The notes under the pieces are model-generated. The model was not told the origin of the DNA. It saw nothing but the letters and a program-made list of their open reading frames with translations, and searched no databases. DNA of 64,000 nucleotides from Piper betle (lineage: Eukaryota > Streptophyta > Magnoliopsida > Piperales > Piperaceae): the NCBI GenBank assembly GCA_033002965.1, contig JAURVB010002594.1, positions 1 to 64,000 on the forward strand. Reading direction: 5' to 3'. Both the position numbers and the translations under genes were made by a program. Positions 1 to 10,374 of the stretch are shown piece by piece; positions within the stretch are counted from its first letter, which is position 1, and every line of letters starts with the position of its first letter.

Positions 1-332
1 TGTATTAGGGTAAATCTGGTTGAACCAGATATGTATTTATTTTATAAATATCCGGCCGGCCAGGAAGCGGGTAAAGATAAGATTTGATGCCAAGTCTTTT
101 CATTTTTTAATTATATTGGTAAACAATCCAATTAAAATAGTTTTAATTTTATTTGATCCTGAGTATTCCACAGATGTCGCATATTTCCGTCTGGACCCTC
201 ACTGGTCAGGAACTCAACACTGAAATGGCCTCTCTACAAAAAGCCAAGACACCAGAAGAAAACTCAAAAAGCCTCAAAGGCCAAAAGCTATGGTTTGGTA
301 AGTGGCAAAAAACAGGGAGGGAAGGAATGGTC

Positions 333-1358
333 ATGAAACTGAAGCTCTTGTTTCCAATGAAGCCCAACTTCCCGCCCAAGCTCATCCTCTTCCACCCTCC
401 TTCCCCTCGCAAGCAGCCATCCCCATGGTCGCCATGCCCGCCCCGCCGCCTCTGCCTCCTCGCCTTCCTCTCCTTCACCTTCATCTTCGCCTACACCCGC
501 TTCCCCGTCAAGGACACCACCACCAACGGTGCCTCCACCTTTCCATCCCAGATGACTGCTCATCTCCCTGCCTATCTCTCTCAAACGCTCCTCCACTACG
601 CCGCCTCCAACTCCACCGAAATGCCCCCGGAGGACGCACGGCTCGTCGCCGGCGTCCTCGCCAGCGCCGGCCCGAGCAACCTCCTCGTCTTCGGCCTCAA
701 CTTCGAGTCCTTGTTGTGGCGGGCGCTCAACCACGGCGGCCGGACGGTGTTCGTCGACGAGAGCGCCTATCGGGTGTCCAAGTTCGAGGAGCAGCACAGC
801 GGGGTGGAGGCCTACGACGTCTCGTTCACGGCCAAGGTGAGCGAGGTGGAGGAGCTGCTGGCCTCGGCCAGGGAGCAGGCCGGCGGCGAGTGCCGGCCGG
901 TGCAGAACCTGCTCTTCTCCGACTGCCGGCTGGGCATCAACGACCTGCCCAACGAGCTGTACGAGGTGGGGTGGGATGTGATCTTGGTGGACGGGCCGTC
1001 GGCGCCGGGGAGGATGGCCGCCATCTTCACCGCCGGGGTGATGGCCAGGAGCAGGAGGGAGGGGAAGGGTACGCATGTATTTGTGCATGATTTTGATGGG
1101 GAGGTGGAGAGGGTGTTGAGTGAGGAGTTCTTGTGTAGTGAGAACATGATGCTTCCTGCTTCGTCTGGATCAAACTCCATGGCCCATTTTGTTATACACA
1201 GCATGGAGCTCGGTTCATCTTCCTTCTGCAACAACTCAACCGGTTTTCCTCTTCTTCTACTTCATCGTCCTAGTTTATTAGTAATAGCAGGCGTGATCAT
1301 CACATACTTCTTTCTTTTGTTGTCAACTGTAAATTTGGTTAATGATCTCATTAGATAG
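333..1358 (+). CDS. IRX15-L: IRX15/IRX15-L-like DUF579 protein (xylan biosynthesis)
   Basis: A single-exon gene of about 341 codons. The family (DUF579, polysaccharide biosynthesis) acts in the Golgi in secondary-wall glucuronoxylan synthesis; IRX15 and IRX15-L affect xylan chain length and are sisters of the GXM glucuronic acid methyltransferases. Seen here: a short basic/proline-rich N-terminus with the PPKLILFHP motif, a type II signal anchor at about residues 39-55, then the DUF579 core with NLLVFGLNFESLLW, GGRTVFVDE, ECRPVQNLLFSDCRLG, DVILVDGPSAPGRM and THVFVHDFDGEVER, and a final FC motif. The open frame runs back to 153, but family similarity starts only after position 333 or 357 (both ATG), so I chose 333; 357 is equally plausible. 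Arabidopsis members are about 320 residues. The extra length here is a hydrophobic C-terminal tail after the FC motif, which is unusual. No intron is seen, as in the family. Confidence 0.87.
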   Translation: MKLKLLFPMKPNFPPKLILFHPPSPRKQPSPWSPCPPRRLCLLAFLSFTFIFAYTRFPVKDTTTNGASTFPSQMTAHLPAYLSQTLLHYAASNSTEMPPEDARLVAGVLASAGPSNLLVFGLNFESLLWRALNHGGRTVFVDESAYRVSKFEEQHSGVEAYDVSFTAKVSEVEELLASAREQAGGECRPVQNLLFSDCRLGINDLPNELYEVGWDVILVDGPSAPGRMAAIFTAGVMARSRREGKGTHVFVHDFDGEVERVLSEEFLCSENMMLPASSGSNSMAHFVIHSMELGSSSFCNNSTGFPLLLLHRPSLLVIAGVIITYFFLLLSTVNLVNDLIR

Positions 1359-3244
1359 AAAAACAGCAGGGAGTTCAAGATGTAGGTATACTCGTAATTC
1401 TGGACCGAATTTGTGTGTTTGGTTGTTTTGGCCTTTAATATAAGACATTCATGAAAACAAAATTGAGTTATAATGATCTTGTTATCATTTTTGTCTTTAT
1501 TTGCTGATTTTTATAACGTCCGTTACGTTTTTTCTGCAATGTACATACCCCTTGAGGGTAAAATTAGATTGGAAGGAATGACTGCAAATGCATGAGACTA
1601 TTAAATTCTGCTTTAACTTCTCCTTGTGAGGAAGATTGATTCATGATCTACTCCATGAGGTTTAACAGTTGTTAATATATAAGGCTCCATTAATGGCAAG
1701 TTGTTATTTTGATTTGTCTTGATGTTAACGATGAGAGTTTGATGAAAACAAGTGTGAGTTTGGTCAGCTGGTTTAACATGCGTCGGTGGAAGCAATTATG
1801 CTTAACTTCTTTCGCTCAAAAGGCGAGATTATTAGGGTTTAAATGTTTGGGATGGGGACAGAGAAAGGAAAAATAAGATGGGCGAAGTGAAGCCGGTATA
1901 AAGAAGAAATCAAGCTCTGGTCATGGCCTCTGGGAGGGGATCATGTCGGTGGATTAGATCTTGCCATTTGTTTATATTATTTATATTAATGACGACCTTC
2001 AAAGGAAGAGGATTTGTTCTAGCACCTTGCAACAAAACCAGTTGTATTTTTTAAAAAAAACAAACAAACCAGTTGTATTATGGTTCAAGGAATAAGTGTT
2101 ACCGCATTAGCTTGTGATTGATGAATTAGCTAGAGAGCATGGTGTTATAGCGTTTCTAATATAAAGGTTTTGATGAAAGTTAAAGGAAAAGCATCATTTT
2201 GCATTCAAAACTAGCTAGCGGTGAGTTCACATCACTTGATTTAGGAGACATAATAACATGTTTAAATGAGACACAAATCAAACCATTGGGAGCCAGGGGC
2301 ACTTTTTTGAGTTTGTTGCCAAAGTAGTGTAGTAATAATTAGCGGGGCTTAAAGAGCTAGAGAACAGAAATAACTTTCGCTAAACAAATGACATATTTTT
2401 TGTTGTATTATCTCCATCCAGTACTCGTGTCGAGCTCGAAAAGACTATTTGATGAGTAGTGATGTTGGGTTTGGCATCTAATAGGACTTCCATCTGTGGA
2501 TGGAATTGAGGGTCCTTTAAGAGAATGCTAATAGAGAGTGCACCTGTTAACTGCAAGATAATTACTGGTGATATGCTTTCATTAAATAATTATAACAATC
2601 AACAATATTCTTAAACATTTTGGGGAAAGAAATAATAGACACATCCTTCGTGTTCCCATATATAGGCAATGCACCCACAAATTATCTGCACATGGAAGTA
2701 GATCTTAAATGTGGGTTCTTCCACGCCAGACACATTATATACCACCGTCAAAGTCCTTAGGGTCCACACCAAAAGGCTGGCCATAATGAATCCAAAACCA
2801 TATGCGGGGTAGAAGAAACAAGTACGAGCTACTTGGTTCGAATTATTCCAAGATCCAGTCTGCGTATATATATAAACTCCACATTATATAAATTATATGA
2901 ATTATATTTTTTATTTTGAGTAATTTAATGGGTCTCACTAATTAAAATATAAATTAAAAATAAATAATAAAACAATTATAAATTTTTAACTCAATTTAAT
3001 ATTTTTAACCTATTTATCTTAATTATCAAAATAATTATAATAAAATTAATTTTAAAGTATTTATTAATTGATATATTTTTTAAAAGTTTAAAAATAAGTC
3101 ATAATGATATCAAAAAATAAAATAAAATTTGATCAACTTCTTATATATTATACTTTTAATATATGTAAATATTATTTTATGAGACTTATTAAAAATTTTA
3201 AATTAAACTTATAACTCTTGTAAAATTATAGGAAGTGTACCTCA

Positions 3245-3249
<5 letters not shown>
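1359..3249. other. Intergenic, 3' flank of the IRX15-like gene
   Basis: No coding region, RNA gene or clear transposon is recognised. The first few hundred bases are presumably 3' UTR. From about 2880 the sequence becomes extremely AT-rich and runs into a (TA)n tract. Confidence 0.6.

Positions 3250-3284
<35 letters not shown>
3250..3284. repeat. (TA)n microsatellite
   Basis: An uninterrupted TA dinucleotide run on the left side of the GC-cored element at 3293. Confidence 0.97.
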
Positions 3285-3287
<3 letters not shown>

Positions 3288-3292
3288 GGCAG

Positions 3293-3840
3293 CTATGGTG
3301 CATTGCCCCCTATTGGTAGTGCATGGTACGCTGCCAAATTTGGGCTACTGGATTGAAATCAAGTGGCCCAAATTTTACACCCGCCCGAACCCGCTCGCCC
3401 GCCCGACCCGCCTGCCATAGTCCTTGCCAGCCGCCGCCCCCACCAATTATGGCCCCCTCTTCCCCCTGGCCATGGCCCCCTCGCCAACCACAATGACCCA
3501 CTTTACTGCGGTCCCACCCCCTGCCCGCGCCAAGCCGCCGACGCCCCCTCCCCCAGCCACCGGCCCCACCACTCCCGCAGTAGCGACGCCCCTCTCCCCC
3601 TGCAGCCGAGGGGAAGAGGGGTGTCGTGGCAGGCAGGGGCGGCGGGATGGGGGCGGCGGCGGAGGGGGTCGTCGTGGTGGGCGAGGGGGTACGAGGGGCA
3701 GGAGGGAGAGGGACGAGGGGGGCCGTGGCGGGTAGGCAGGCGGGTTTGGGGTGGGTGTGAAATCTGGGCCGTTGGATTTCAATCTATCGGCCCAAATTTG
3801 GCAGCGTACCATACGCTACCAAAGGGGCAGCTCATCATAG
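3293..3840. mobile_element. GC-cored terminal-inverted-repeat element, copy A
   Basis: The ends are long imperfect inverted repeats of about 90-100 bp. The left end (CTATGGTGCATTGCCCC, then TGGTAGTGCATGGTACGCTG, then CCAAATTTGGGC) reappears reverse-complemented at the right end. The roughly 350-bp core is very GC-rich (C-rich, then G-rich), whereas the flanks are (TA)n. No transposase is present, so it is non-autonomous. Open frames in the core are low-complexity and probably not genes. The superfamily is unknown to me; insertion next to TA runs could suit a TA-targeting superfamily, but I cannot delimit a target-site duplication in the TA tracts. Confidence 0.7.
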
Positions 3841-3846
3841 TTTTTT

Positions 3847-3848
<2 letters not shown>

Positions 3849-3910
<62 letters not shown>
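3849..3910. repeat. (TA)n microsatellite
   Basis: About 62 bp of pure TA repeat between GC-cored elements A and B. Confidence 0.97.
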
Positions 3911-3913
<3 letters not shown>

Positions 3914-3979
3914 CTTCCCACTTCAAACTTCCATCGTTAATAGTTATTCATCACATAATATTATACAATATGGGGGCAG

Positions 3980-4480
3980 TTATGGTGCATTGCCCCCTTT
4001 TGGCGGTGCATGGTGCGTTGCCAAATTTGAGCCGTTGGATTGAAATCCAGCAGCTTAGATTTTACATCGGCCCAAACCCGCCCCATACCCGCCCGCCACT
4101 GTCCCGACCAGCCGCCGCCCCCTCTTCCCCCCACCCCCTATCGGGGCCCCCTCACTCACCACGACGACACACTCCACTGCGGTCCCCCCCCCCCGTCTCA
4201 AGCCGCCAGTGCCCTCCCCCAGCCGTCGCCCCCACCAGTCGCAGTCCCCCCTACCCCCACCGCAATCGCGGCCACACTCTCCCCCTCCCCACTAGGCAGC
4301 CAAGTGCAGGGGGGGGGAGAAGAGGGGTGCCACAACTTGCGAGGGGCGAGGGAGCCATGGTTGGCAGGGACCGCGGAGGGCAGGTCTGAGGCGGGTGTGA
4401 AATATGTGCTCTAGATTTTAATCCAACGGCCCAGATTTTGTAGCACACTGTGCGTTACCAAAAGGGGCAGCACACCGTAG
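3980..4480. mobile_element. GC-cored terminal-inverted-repeat element, copy B
   Basis: A diverged second copy of the family at 3293-3840, in the same orientation. The left end is TTATGGTGCATTGCCCCC, then TTTTGGCGGTGCATGG; the right end is its approximate reverse complement, ending CACACCGTAG. The subterminal CCGTTGGATTGAAATCCA is shared in form with the other GC-cored elements in this window. The core is CCCC/GGGG-rich and lacks a credible gene. Confidence 0.68.
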
Positions 4481-6003
4481 GTTTTTATATATTGTGCTAT
4501 TCCAAAGCTATTTCAAAAAATTGCATGTCTTATCAATTAATTCATGTCGCACGGGTCTCATAAATGAAGTAAACTTTTTTTTTGGTTGTGCAAGAGCTGA
4601 CATGACAAAACTATACGGTCATTTGGAAGATGTTCTCGCTTCTTATATACTAGCAGCATGCCTATATGATGGACTAGTAGTAGGGCGGCCCCAAACTTTA
4701 ATTCGAACCGATGGACCGATTATAACCACGCCCATACTGATTATTTTTTAAAAAATATTATAAGATCCTAACATGCCCACTAACCAACCAACAATGGTTG
4801 TCCCCCAAACTTTAACTTGCCTCCGCCTGTCTGCCGCTACCCCTTCCCTCTAGCCTTGCCCCTCCCTCCGCTGCCAACCTTGTGTGCCGCCCTTTACCTC
4901 CGCCGCCAACCCCGTGTGTCGTCCCTTGCCTCGCCCCTCCCTCTGCCGCTGCCCCTTGCGTTCGTCCTCCCTCCACCCGTCTGCTCCGCCCCTTCCCTTC
5001 TGCCTTGCCCCTCCCTCCGCCGCCGCCCCGTGCATCTGCCCTCTCTTCACCCGTCTGCTGCCACCCCTTCCCTCCGGCCTCTATCTATAGCTTTGCAATT
5101 TTTTTTTGAAAATTTTCATGCTTGCCTTTTCTGTTTGTTCTAATTTGGTACAAATTCTATGATGTGCAAATTTGGTGTTTGTTCTAGATGTTGTTTGTTG
5201 ATGTGGGTGTTGATGATGAATTTGGTGCTCATTTATTTTGTATATTTGGCTACTGTTTTTTATTACAAATTGCATGTTGTGCAAATTTTTTGTTTGTTTT
5301 AGGGTATGATTTTTGCTGGTCTTTTGGCATTGTTGATGGTTGGTTACTATAATTTATGATCTCAAGTATCAATGTCGCTGTTGGAACAAATTCGACATTA
5401 CACACATCTGATTTGAAATGTTGATGGTTGACAGTTGATTTGTTGATTTATGATGAATTTGTTGATGGTTTATTACTATAATTTATGATCTCAATTATCA
5501 ATGGTCGATCATTTGTTCTTAGTTGCGCATGATTCTCTAACGTAATGGGCTGTATGATCAACATGTTATGAATTTTATCTGAGTTTGTGAACTTTTAGTT
5601 GTCTAGAAGCGTAGGATTGTATTGCTTGTTTGTGAACTTTTGAATTTTTTTTCAATGGGGAGAGCATGTTCTGCTTATTTGAGCATGCTTTGTTATCCAA
5701 TAAATTGTCCAAATTTTATTGGTGATTTAAGTTTTTGTATATTTCTAATTTGATGTTGTCTCTTCATTTGCACTTGGTGGAAAATGTCACTTGGATGCTT
5801 TCTAGGTTGTGGATTCTCAACCTCCACTTTTGGTTTGAAATGTTGATTGTTAATGGTTGATTTGTTGAAAAATTTGTTGATTTATGATGAATTTGTTAAT
5901 TTAATTTATGATCTCATGTTATCCTTCCATTTTGGCACTCACTTAGATTTTGAATTTAGTTGTTACTAATTTTTTTATCAGTACCAGAGTTGTCATAGGA
6001 AAA
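4481..6003 (+). other. Low-complexity C/T-rich block and AT-rich leader, probably 5' part of a decayed hAT element
   Basis: Positions 4817-5090 are a C/T- and CCG-rich low-complexity block. From 5300 to 5930 a motif (GTTGATGGTT, then TTATGATGAATTTGTTGA, then AATTTATGATCTCA) recurs at least three times. It leads directly into the ATG at 6004 of the hAT BED-finger remnant, so it may be that element's leader or intron. That assignment is inferred from position only. No transposon terminus was delimited. Confidence 0.35.
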
Positions 6004-6008
6004 ATGGA

Positions 6009-6013
6009 TATTG
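6009..6013. repeat. Target-site duplication TATTG (left)
   Basis: This 5-bp sequence directly precedes the TG of the solo LTR and is repeated exactly at 8872-8876 after its CA. Confidence 0.9.
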
Positions 6014-8871
6014 TGTAACACCCCGTTTCGGCTCACCCATGAACCGACCCGGAAATGTCACCGGCGACCGAACCGTTCGTTAATCTACTAGATTTGGTTA
6101 AGCCGACCCGGATCTACTCTTGGCGTCTCAAGATGGAGATGCAAATATGAAATGCATGAATGAGAACAATTGGATTCTAACGGGTCCTATATGTATGCCA
6201 TGACGTGCAAGCAAAGACAAGACAAAATAATAAATGAAAAACCAAAAGAAAATATATACTATTTTATGAAAATACGGTAACACATAATAATCTACCATGA
6301 CATTCAATCATTATCTCATTCGTTTTTACCTGAGCCGAGTCTGAACTCCAAGGCTCCCTACTCATTCATATTTATCAGTTCGTTTCATAACAAGTAATTC
6401 ACTCAAGCAAACACATCAAAATTATCATTTACATAACAATAACACACCATCATTATACGTTACACGCGGCAGGTACATGTGTGCGCGGTTCCGTGCTGCT
6501 CCTCCGCAGTCCCGACAGCTTTCATCGCTCGCATTCCTCACCTACATATATATAGAAAAACCGTCAGTAACGAGTGTTACCGGCCCGAAAAATAACTAAT
6601 ATCAATCTGGCACAGGAGAGCAAACTCTCCTGTTGAATCAAAACCATATACTTCCTCAAGAACTCTCATCAGGGCACATACGGGAGCCGTCGCCGTCGGG
6701 CCGTCGCCCTCGGGTCGACAGCGTCCCCCTTTCTTTCTCATTCTCATACCTTGGCCATTTCTCTATCGCTTCTCGCATCAAATTTCATTCCTTACCGCCC
6801 TCTGCACCTTCCATATTACTCCTGGCCTTGAGCACAAAGGCCGAGCACTCTCAGGCAGTCGCCTTCAGTACCCTTTGAACCACAAGTCTAGACATGCGCT
6901 GCATTGCAGTACCCGTAAACCTCCACACTTCTCCGGGTTTGAGGAACTCAAAGGTGGAGTTGTCCGGATCCTTCGGGAACGAAGTGGGTTCTCCCCAGCT
7001 CCAGAGCCCGCTCTTCCGAGCACACGCCCTATCTGAAGACGTGGCCGCAAGTACCCCTCATCCCATCTCTCACCGAAAACACGAAAACTATACATAATAT
7101 AGGCCTGGGTTGGGATTTATACAATAGGCCCGAAGGCATCGTGAGCTGGATCTGAAGTTCGAAAACAAACTCGAGGGATCTCATCCTCGAGGGTTATTAA
7201 TCCGAAATAAAACTGTTGGCTAAATGGCCCGAGTTAAGTGGGATCCGATAAAACGCCACTTAACTCGTCCTGCACATGATAAATCAAATATACAATAGAG
7301 TAGTGTAAAATAGAGAACGAGTCCTAAACGGACCTGGTAGAAGCTCCAAACGGGTCCACGCGCCTAGGCGGCGAGCTCCTACACCGTACCTACACAATCA
7401 AGCTAAAAACTAACGCCCGCATGATGAATCACACATCCTATAGCATGCACACACAATCAACACAATCACGCATCAATCAACACACATCAACCTATATCAA
7501 TTCTAGCAAGCCTACTTAGGCTAATTTGCATTAGATCATGATCATTACCTAGTTACCCTAATTTATTTCTTAGCCTCCATTTTTAACACCACTCAATCAA
7601 GCAAATTTCACATTTTATCCTTAATCAAATCTACATTTATATATATTATTATAACATACAATTCACCAATCCTAGCATGCAATTCTAATAATCAATACTT
7701 TCAAATAATTAAATTAAAATAAATTATACCTCGCGTCGTCGAAAATCGGCGACGGCTAGGGTTTCCGTTTCGTGGCTCGAAACTCGAATTCGGCACCTAG
7801 CGGCGTCCGAAGTCCGATCAGATTGGACCAGGTGCGTTCGGCGGATGATCCGGCGAATTTCCCACGAATCCAATTTTCCGGCGGTTCCGACGGTTTTCGG
7901 CGAGTGTCGGCGGATTCCGGCGGTTTTCCGGCGACGATTCGGGACGGAGCAATCAGGGGGTCTATCGGCACCAGCTCGACGAGCTTGGTCCGATGGTGGT
8001 GTCAAACAAGGTAGCCGAGGCGGCGATGGCCATCGACGGCGGCGTCGAAAATGGGCGGCGGTGGTGGCGTGCTCCGATCGAGGCTGCAGCCGGCCTCGAC
8101 GGCGGTCGGGATGGTGGGGGAAACGTCGGCGACGGCGAGGGGGTGGTCGTCAGGGCCACAGCGGCGGCGGCGCGGCCCGGACGGCGGCGGAATCCGGCTC
8201 GGAGTGGCGACGGCCGAGGTGGTTTCGTGGGGCGATTCCGACGTCGTGGCGGCGAGATGGTGGCCGGGGTGGGTCGTGGCGGCACGGCGACTGCACGGCG
8301 GGGCGGGGCGGCGTTGATCGGCGGCAGTGCGGCGTCGGCAGCGGCGGCGGCGGCTGACGACCGTGGGCGGCGCGGCTAGGGTTTGGAAGGGTAAGTGTCG
8401 GGAGGAAGAAGAAGTGTTGTGAGTGGCATTTTCGTAAATAAGTATTGACTCGATTCCTACTCGAGTCAAAATAATAACTAGTTCGTAATAAATCCTAAAA
8501 AAATCTAGAAAAATATGGAAAAATTCCATAAAATAAAACAAACACAACAACATCCAAATGACATGCTCTATAACTAATAGCCCACCCGAATATAATCCAA
8601 CGCGTCCTAATGCGTTATTCGGCCTAGAACTATTCTACGATCAAATAAAAATAACAATCAATACTGCATACCTCCATATACTTGATAACCCATTTTTCAT
8701 CATCTTTTAGGCGTTATCATCGTACATTTGAGCATACATGACCCTCATTGCTCATAACTCATAGCTGGCCTCAACTTAGCTCGCGGTCCATGAAGCTGAC
8801 TCGACTCGAACCGACGGTTGAACCGACTGGTTCACTCCCGTAAAACTCTGACTCGAGTCACGGGTTTTACA
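6014..8871 (+). mobile_element. Solo LTR, copy 1 (2858 bp)
   Basis: It starts TGTAACACCCCG and ends GGGTTTTACA: the canonical TG...CA with short imperfect terminal inverted repeats. It is flanked by the 5-bp direct repeat TATTG. It contains no gag or pol and no internal copy of its own ends, so it is a solo LTR left by LTR-LTR recombination. Positions 7740-8390 form a GC- and CpG-rich block that yields spurious open frames. A near-identical copy is at 47471-50306. LTRs of this length with a TGTAACACCCC start are common in Ty3/Gypsy Tekay/Del-type chromoviruses; the lineage assignment is an inference. Confidence 0.9.
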
Positions 8872-9258
8872 TATTGGCTGCGAATAAAGGACACCGGTTG
8901 ACGCATCCAAAAAGCAAGTAACCTGTAACTTTTGTAAAAAAATCATAAGTGGAGGGGTATATCGCTTTAAGCAATATATTACTAGAATCAAAGGAAATGT
9001 TGCTGCTTGTAAGAAAGTTCTTGAAGTATATGTACAAAAAATAAAAGACTATTTTAAAAGTGTGGAGATGTACAACAAAATTTGTTTATGCTTCCTGTAC
9101 CTAAGGGACTTCATATGAGTGAGAGTTTTATGCCTTCTTTTACGCAGGGGTCTCGTATTGATACAAGTGAAAGCTCTACTCTGCCCATTGGTGATAGTGA
9201 TTCAGACTGTAAAGATGCTTCAGATAATGAATTAGATGATTTAGTAATAACCATGTAA

Positions 9259-9869
9259 AATTGTGCTAAACCTTGATTTTGGGGACTGGTATTAATGACT
9301 TGTTGTTATCATTTGATAGAGCACAAATAATAATATATCAAATGTTACACTTATGAAATTTTAGTCTTGTCATGATAAATAGTGATAATTTTTTGTGACT
9401 TGTATTAAACTATAAACTTGTGTATTTGTGTTGAAAAATTATGTAATTATGTATTTCATATATTTATGTTATGAGTTGTCAAATTTTTTTATATGACTGA
9501 TTTGAACCGAATTCAACTGAACTGATTCTTGATCGATTTAGAGCGATTCGATCCGATTTAGTGACTCTCTCGAAAACCATTCGATTCCGATTCCAATTTT
9601 TGCAACTATAATATGGCTGCACCATCAAAAAAGAAAAACAAAAATATGACTGGTAGTCCAGTTTAGGCTAAGGCTATCCCAGCCTCCAACTATGTCGATG
9701 ATGGCTAAGCCCGACTGGCCTTGATCGAAACCTGACCGCTAGTAAAAGAGTGAAGGGGTGTTTTATTTGTTTTTTTTATCAAAATGGGTAACCCCGACTA
9801 AAATTTGGGGTAGAAATATTATCTATCCTTGTTAAAATAATCTTATATATATATATATGAGCATGCATT
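9259..9869. other. hAT 3' flank with CGATTCCGATT-rich terminal region
   Basis: Positions 9466-9606 (TTTATGTTATGAGTTGTC, later CGAAAACCATTCGATTCCG, ending TTTTTGCAACTA) are similar to 42685-42842 and more distantly to 63740-63913. This marks a dispersed repeat terminus. The rest is AT-rich, ending in a short TA run before 9860. No gene is seen. Confidence 0.5.
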
Positions 9870-10374
9870 TACTGTGCTCAAGCACAGGCAAGCTGCCTAT
9901 GCTTGAGCCATCCAACCGTTGGATTGAAATCCAACGGTTGGATGAAAAAAAAAACACGCGTGCCAGAGCCCCGGCCGACGCGACGCGACCCCTGCCCGGC
10001 CCGTCGCCGCCCCCGGCCGACGGGGCGGCGACCCTCCCCCCACCACCGGCGGTGCGGGGCGGCGGATCTAGCCGCCCCGCTCTTCCCCTGCCGCCCCGCC
10101 GCCCCCGCCGCCGCCCCGTCGCCGTCCCGTCCCCCGCCGGCTACCCCGCTGCGCCACGCCCCCCCCCCCGTCCCCCGCCCGCCACCTCGCCACGCCCCCC
10201 CGCCACGCCCCCCTCGGCCCCTACCCGCCACCCAGCCGCGCCCCCTCGGCCGTCGCTACTGCGGCGGCGCCGGCGGCACCCCTGTTTTTTTTTTTATCTT
10301 GGCCGTTGGATGCTAATCCAACGGCCAAGATAAAACTTGAGCACAGGGCAAGCTGCCTGTGCTCAAGCACAGAA
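9870..10374. mobile_element. GC-cored terminal-inverted-repeat element C
   Basis: The left end (ACTGTGCTCAAGCACAGGC, then AAGCTGCCTATGCTTGAG) pairs with the right end (CTTGAGCACAGGGCAAGC, then TGCCTGTGCTCAAGCACAG). Inside each end is a further palindrome around CCGTTGGATT...AATCCAACGG; the right one (10300-10331) is almost perfect. The core (9960-10280) is extremely C/CG-rich. Short TA runs lie at 9844-9858 and 10387-10398. The termini differ from copies A and B, but the plan is the same. No transposase is present. Confidence 0.7.

Larger units (their letters stand above)
6004..9258 (+). pseudogene. hAT transposase remnant (BED zinc finger plus C-terminus), split by a solo LTR
   Basis: Removing the LTR and one TSD copy joins an ATG at 6004 (M-D-I) to the sequence from 8877. 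The joined frame shows the plant hAT BED finger: TPVDASKKQVTC, NFCKKIISGGVYRFKQYI and IKGNVAACKKV, with the expected cysteine spacing. An in-frame TAA lies at 8884-8886. The segment from 9091, in another frame, is acidic and serine-rich (DSDSDCKDASDNELDDL) and ends at TAA 9256-9258, like hAT C-termini. The catalytic core and dimerisation domain (several hundred residues) are missing. It is therefore an internally deleted, dead hAT copy. The 3' element end may be near 9606, within a run of CGATTCCGATT-type repeats. Confidence 0.72.

Noticed and set aside
206..1234. Open frames overlapping the IRX15-like gene on the minus strand and other plus frames
   Set aside because: They are shadows of a GC-rich coding exon, with no family motifs; the DUF579 frame explains the region.
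3363..4414. Proline-, glycine- and arginine-rich open frames at 3363-4414
   Set aside because: They lie in the GC cores of inverted-repeat elements and are low-complexity on both strands.
6633..8379. Open frames inside solo LTR copy 1 (and their twins in copy 2)
   Set aside because: Conserved only because the two LTRs are near-identical; no retroviral-type or host domain and no coding signature.
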